Assembly: GCF_936943645.1 (NCBI RefSeq)
Contig: NZ_CAKZJO010000107.1
Coordinates: 1 to 64,000 of the forward strand
DNA from: an uncultured Bradyrhizobium sp.
GTDB taxonomy: Bacteria; Pseudomonadota; Alphaproteobacteria; Rhizobiales; Xanthobacteraceae
Length of the DNA stretch: 64,000 nucleotides
Reading direction: 5' to 3'
Below the pieces are notes generated by a model that was not told where the DNA came from, ran no database searches, and saw nothing but the letters and a program-made list of their open reading frames with translations. Below are positions 61,710-64,000 of the stretch, piece by piece (within the stretch, counting starts at the first letter, position 1; every line of letters starts with the position of its first letter). The translations under genes were made by a program, and so were the position numbers.

Positions 61710-64000
61710 TCACGCCACGTTCTGGTCGAGAATGTCCACCGCTTCGGACAGGCTCACCGACACCAGCTGCGACACGCCACGCTCGGCCATGGTGACGCCG
61801 AACAGACGGTTCATGCGCGCCATGGTGATCGGGTTGTGCGTGATGATGATGAAGCGCGTGTCGGTCGAGCCGGTCATCTCGTGCAGCAGGTTGCAGTACC
61901 GTTCGACGTTGTGGTCGTCGAGCGGCGCGTCGACTTCGTCCAGCACGCAGATCGGAGACGGGTTGGTCAGGAACACCGCGAAGATCAGCGCCATCGCGGT
62001 CAGGGCCTGTTCGCCGCCCGAGAGCAGCGACAGCGTCTGCGGCTTCTTGCCCGGCGGCTTGGCGATGATTTCGAGACCGGCTTCCAGCGGATCGTCGCTC
62101 TCGATCAGGTGCAGCGCGGCCTCGCCGCCGCCGAACAGCTCGACGAACAGGCGCTTGAAGTGGTTGTTGACGACCTCGAACGAGGTCAGGAGGCGCTCGC
62201 GCGCTTCCTTGTTGAGGCTCTGGATGCCCTGGCGCAGCCGCTTGATGGCTTCCACGAGGTCGTCGCGTTCGGTGACCAGACCCGTGTGCTGGGTCTCGAC
62301 CTCGCGCAGCTCTTCCTCGGCGCGCAGATTGACGGCGCCGAGGCGCTCGCGGTCGCGGCGCATCTTTTCGAGGTCTTCCTCGATGTCGTGCAGCGGCGGC
62401 AGCTCGGCACCCGGCTCGAGCTCGGCGAGACCGGCGACGGCCTGCGGCTCGACCTCGAGCATGTCGCGGATCTCGCGCTCGATGTCATCGAGCCGGCGAC
62501 GGGCGCCTTCCATGCGCTCCTCGGCGCGGGCGGTGGCCTCGCGGGCACTGGAGAGGGCTTCGAGCGTCAGCTTGGCGACGCGGTCTGTTTCCGCCATCGC
62601 GCTTTCGGCCGTGGCGAGCGCGTCGGCGGCCATGCGGCGGTCGTTTTCGGCGTATTCGATCTCGGTGATCAGCGCGCTGCGCTTCTCGGCGAACACGGCC
62701 GGCGCGTTCTCGAGCTCGCCGCGCTCGATCGTCAGCTCGGCGATACGGGCCTGGATGGTGTCGATGTGGGAGGCCGCGCTCTCCTTGCGGTTCGCCCACT
62801 CGGTGCGCTCGGCGAGGATCGCCTGCACGCGGCGGTCGGCAAGCTCGGCCTCGCGGGCCAGCGCCTGCGCTTCGGCACGAACCTGCGCGGCCATGCGGCG
62901 GTGGCCCTCGATGTCGCTGCGGACGGCGGCGAGACGGGTCTCGGTGTCCTCGCTCGACGGCAGCTCGGAGATGCCCGCTTCGGCATATTCATAGGCCGCT
63001 TCGGCCTCGGCGCGGTCGGCGGCGAGGCGGCTGTGTGCTTCGGACAGCGTCGCCTTGCGCGCGGCATGGCGGCTGATCTCGCGCTCGGCATTGGCGTGGC
63101 GCTCGCGGGCGACGTTCAGCTCGCGCTGCGCGGCGCGCCAGGCTTCGCGGCTGGCACCTTCGGTGCTGGCCGCCACCTGCAGCTCGGACTCGGCGTTCTC
63201 CAGCGCCTGACGCTTGATCTGCGCGTCGATGCGGGCCTGCTCCAGCTCGTTCTCGATGTCGACGAGGCGGGCGCGCTCGGCGAGGCGCCGCGCGGCGCCG
63301 GTTGGCGCGTGAGCTGCGGCAACGAAGCCGTCCCAACGCCAGACGTCGCCCTCGGGCGAGACCAGACGCTGGCCGGTCTTGAGCTGCGAGACCAGCTCGG
63401 CACCGCGCTCGCGCGGCACCACGCCGATCTGCGCCAGGCGGCGCGTCAGCTCGGCCGGGGCCTGAACGTGGCTCGCGAGCGGCTCGACGCCTTCGGGCAG
63501 GGCCGGATCGTCTTCGGTGTGACCGACATTGGTCCAGCGCATCGGCGCCGACGGATCGATCGGCGCATCGAGGTCGTCGCCGAGCGCGGCGCCGATGGCC
63601 TTCTCATAGCCCTTGTCGACGGTGATGCCGTCGATGATCGGCGGCCACAGATTCTTGGTCTCGCCGTTGAGGATCTTGGAGATGGTGCGCGCTTCGGTTT
63701 CGAGCCGCTGTGCGCGCTTGTCGGCCTCGACCAGCGGCGAGCGCGAGGATTCCAGCGTCTGGCGCGCGGCGACGTGGGCAGCTTCGCTGGCCTGTGCCGC
63801 GGCTTCCGAGGCCGCGAGCGTCTCTTCCGCAGTCTCCACCAGAGCAGTCAGCTCGTCGAGATCGCCGAAACCGCCGGTCGCCTCGGTGAGCTTCTGCTCT
63901 TCCGCGGCGACGTTCGCGATCTCCTGGTCGAGCCGGGCGAGCTTGTCGCGATGGGTGCGGACGTTGGCTTCGAGCTGGTTGCGCTTCGCGGTGAGGTCGG
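61710..64000 (-). CDS. smc: Chromosome segregation protein SMC, C-terminal part
   Basis: About 763 residues of SMC are visible and the frame is open to the right edge, so the N-terminal Walker A head and part of the first coiled coil lie outside. From the edge inward come the end of the first coiled coil, the hinge (GYEKAIGAALGDDLDAPIDPS to about WRWDGFVAAAHAP), and the second coiled coil rich in A, E and R. The C-terminal head has signature LSLLSGGEQALTAMALIFAVF and Walker B ICVLDEVDAPLDD. SMC with ScpA/B organises and segregates the chromosome. The internal GTG at 63839 is not the real start. Confidence 0.97.
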   Translation of the reverse strand, partial: DLTAKRNQLEANVRTHRDKLARLDQEIANVAAEEQKLTEATGGFGDLDELTALVETAEETLAASEAAAQASEAAHVAARQTLESSRSPLVEADKRAQRLETEARTISKILNGETKNLWPPIIDGITVDKGYEKAIGAALGDDLDAPIDPSAPMRWTNVGHTEDDPALPEGVEPLASHVQAPAELTRRLAQIGVVPRERGAELVSQLKTGQRLVSPEGDVWRWDGFVAAAHAPTGAARRLAERARLVDIENELEQARIDAQIKRQALENAESELQVAASTEGASREAWRAAQRELNVARERHANAEREISRHAARKATLSEAHSRLAADRAEAEAAYEYAEAGISELPSSEDTETRLAAVRSDIEGHRRMAAQVRAEAQALAREAELADRRVQAILAERTEWANRKESAASHIDTIQARIAELTIERGELENAPAVFAEKRSALITEIEYAENDRRMAADALATAESAMAETDRVAKLTLEALSSAREATARAEERMEGARRRLDDIEREIRDMLEVEPQAVAGLAELEPGAELPPLHDIEEDLEKMRRDRERLGAVNLRAEEELREVETQHTGLVTERDDLVEAIKRLRQGIQSLNKEARERLLTSFEVVNNHFKRLFVELFGGGEAALHLIESDDPLEAGLEIIAKPPGKKPQTLSLLSGGEQALTAMALIFAVFLTNPSPICVLDEVDAPLDDHNVERYCNLLHEMTGSTDTRFIIITHNPITMARMNRLFGVTMAERGVSQLVSVSLSEAVDILDQNVA

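Overview
The window looks like chromosomal DNA of a Bradyrhizobium or a close relative (Alphaproteobacteria, Hyphomicrobiales). I base this on the high GC content, a cytochrome bc1 operon in which cytochrome b and c1 are one fused gene (fbcFH type), a fused anthranilate synthase trpE(G) behind a Trp leader peptide, a rhizobial-type glycerol ABC transporter operon, and several families of interspersed palindromic intergenic repeats. I see no rRNA, tRNA, CRISPR array, prophage or insertion sequence. Genus assignment is inference from gene content, not from a database comparison.

Layout. 1-1.0 kb: two tandemly duplicated NTF2-like genes, one with and one without a signal peptide. 1.2-11.4 kb: a glycerol catabolism locus (HAD phosphatase, glpR, then glpD-glpS-glpT-glpP-glpQ-glpU-glpV). 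A PIN/Phd toxin-antitoxin pair sits on the opposite strand between the regulator and the structural genes, and a repeat-rich operator/promoter precedes glpD. 11.6-19 kb: mixed housekeeping and envelope genes (ene-reductase, DUF1993, lytic transglycosylase, HtpX, TPR protein, Lys/Ala-tailed protein, secreted HELLH protease-like protein). 19.1-22.7 kb: isocitrate lyase and a divergent ScfR/RamB-type regulator that probably controls it. 22.8-26.4 kb: small genes, including a NUDIX gene and a glycosyltransferase gene joined by an apparent deletion. 26.5-29.6 kb: a TonB-dependent receptor and a DUF2946 protein behind a perfect Zur-like palindrome.

29.6-36.5 kb: a four-gene MoxR/DUF58/DUF4159 operon of the Bat type. 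It is divergent from a 36.7-40.3 kb operon (DUF1285, CoA pyrophosphatase, DUF6111, CCA-adding enzyme, TauE/SafE permease). 40.2-44.1 kb: a GtrB-like glycosyltransferase flanked by two polytopic membrane proteins, probably a lipid-linked sugar transfer cassette. 44.4-49.4 kb: SDR, YodC-like, GNAT, HAD, hemF, queE and trmL. 49.7-52.4 kb: the bc1 complex. 52.6-56.9 kb: dienelactone hydrolase, trpL-trpE(G), apt and a GIY-YIG protein. 56.9-64 kb: two adjacent ParA/MinD-like ATPases, an M48 protease with LemA, an Rsm22-type methyltransferase, and the C-terminal two thirds of SMC running off the right edge.

Most of the window is ordinary core genome. The points most worth a second look are the glpD operator architecture with the inserted toxin-antitoxin module, the Zur-box/DUF2946/TonB receptor unit, the trp attenuator, the NUDIX-glycosyltransferase deletion junction, the orphan ParA-like pair, and the repeat families that sit mostly at gene ends. 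I did not find a system that I can claim is entirely new.
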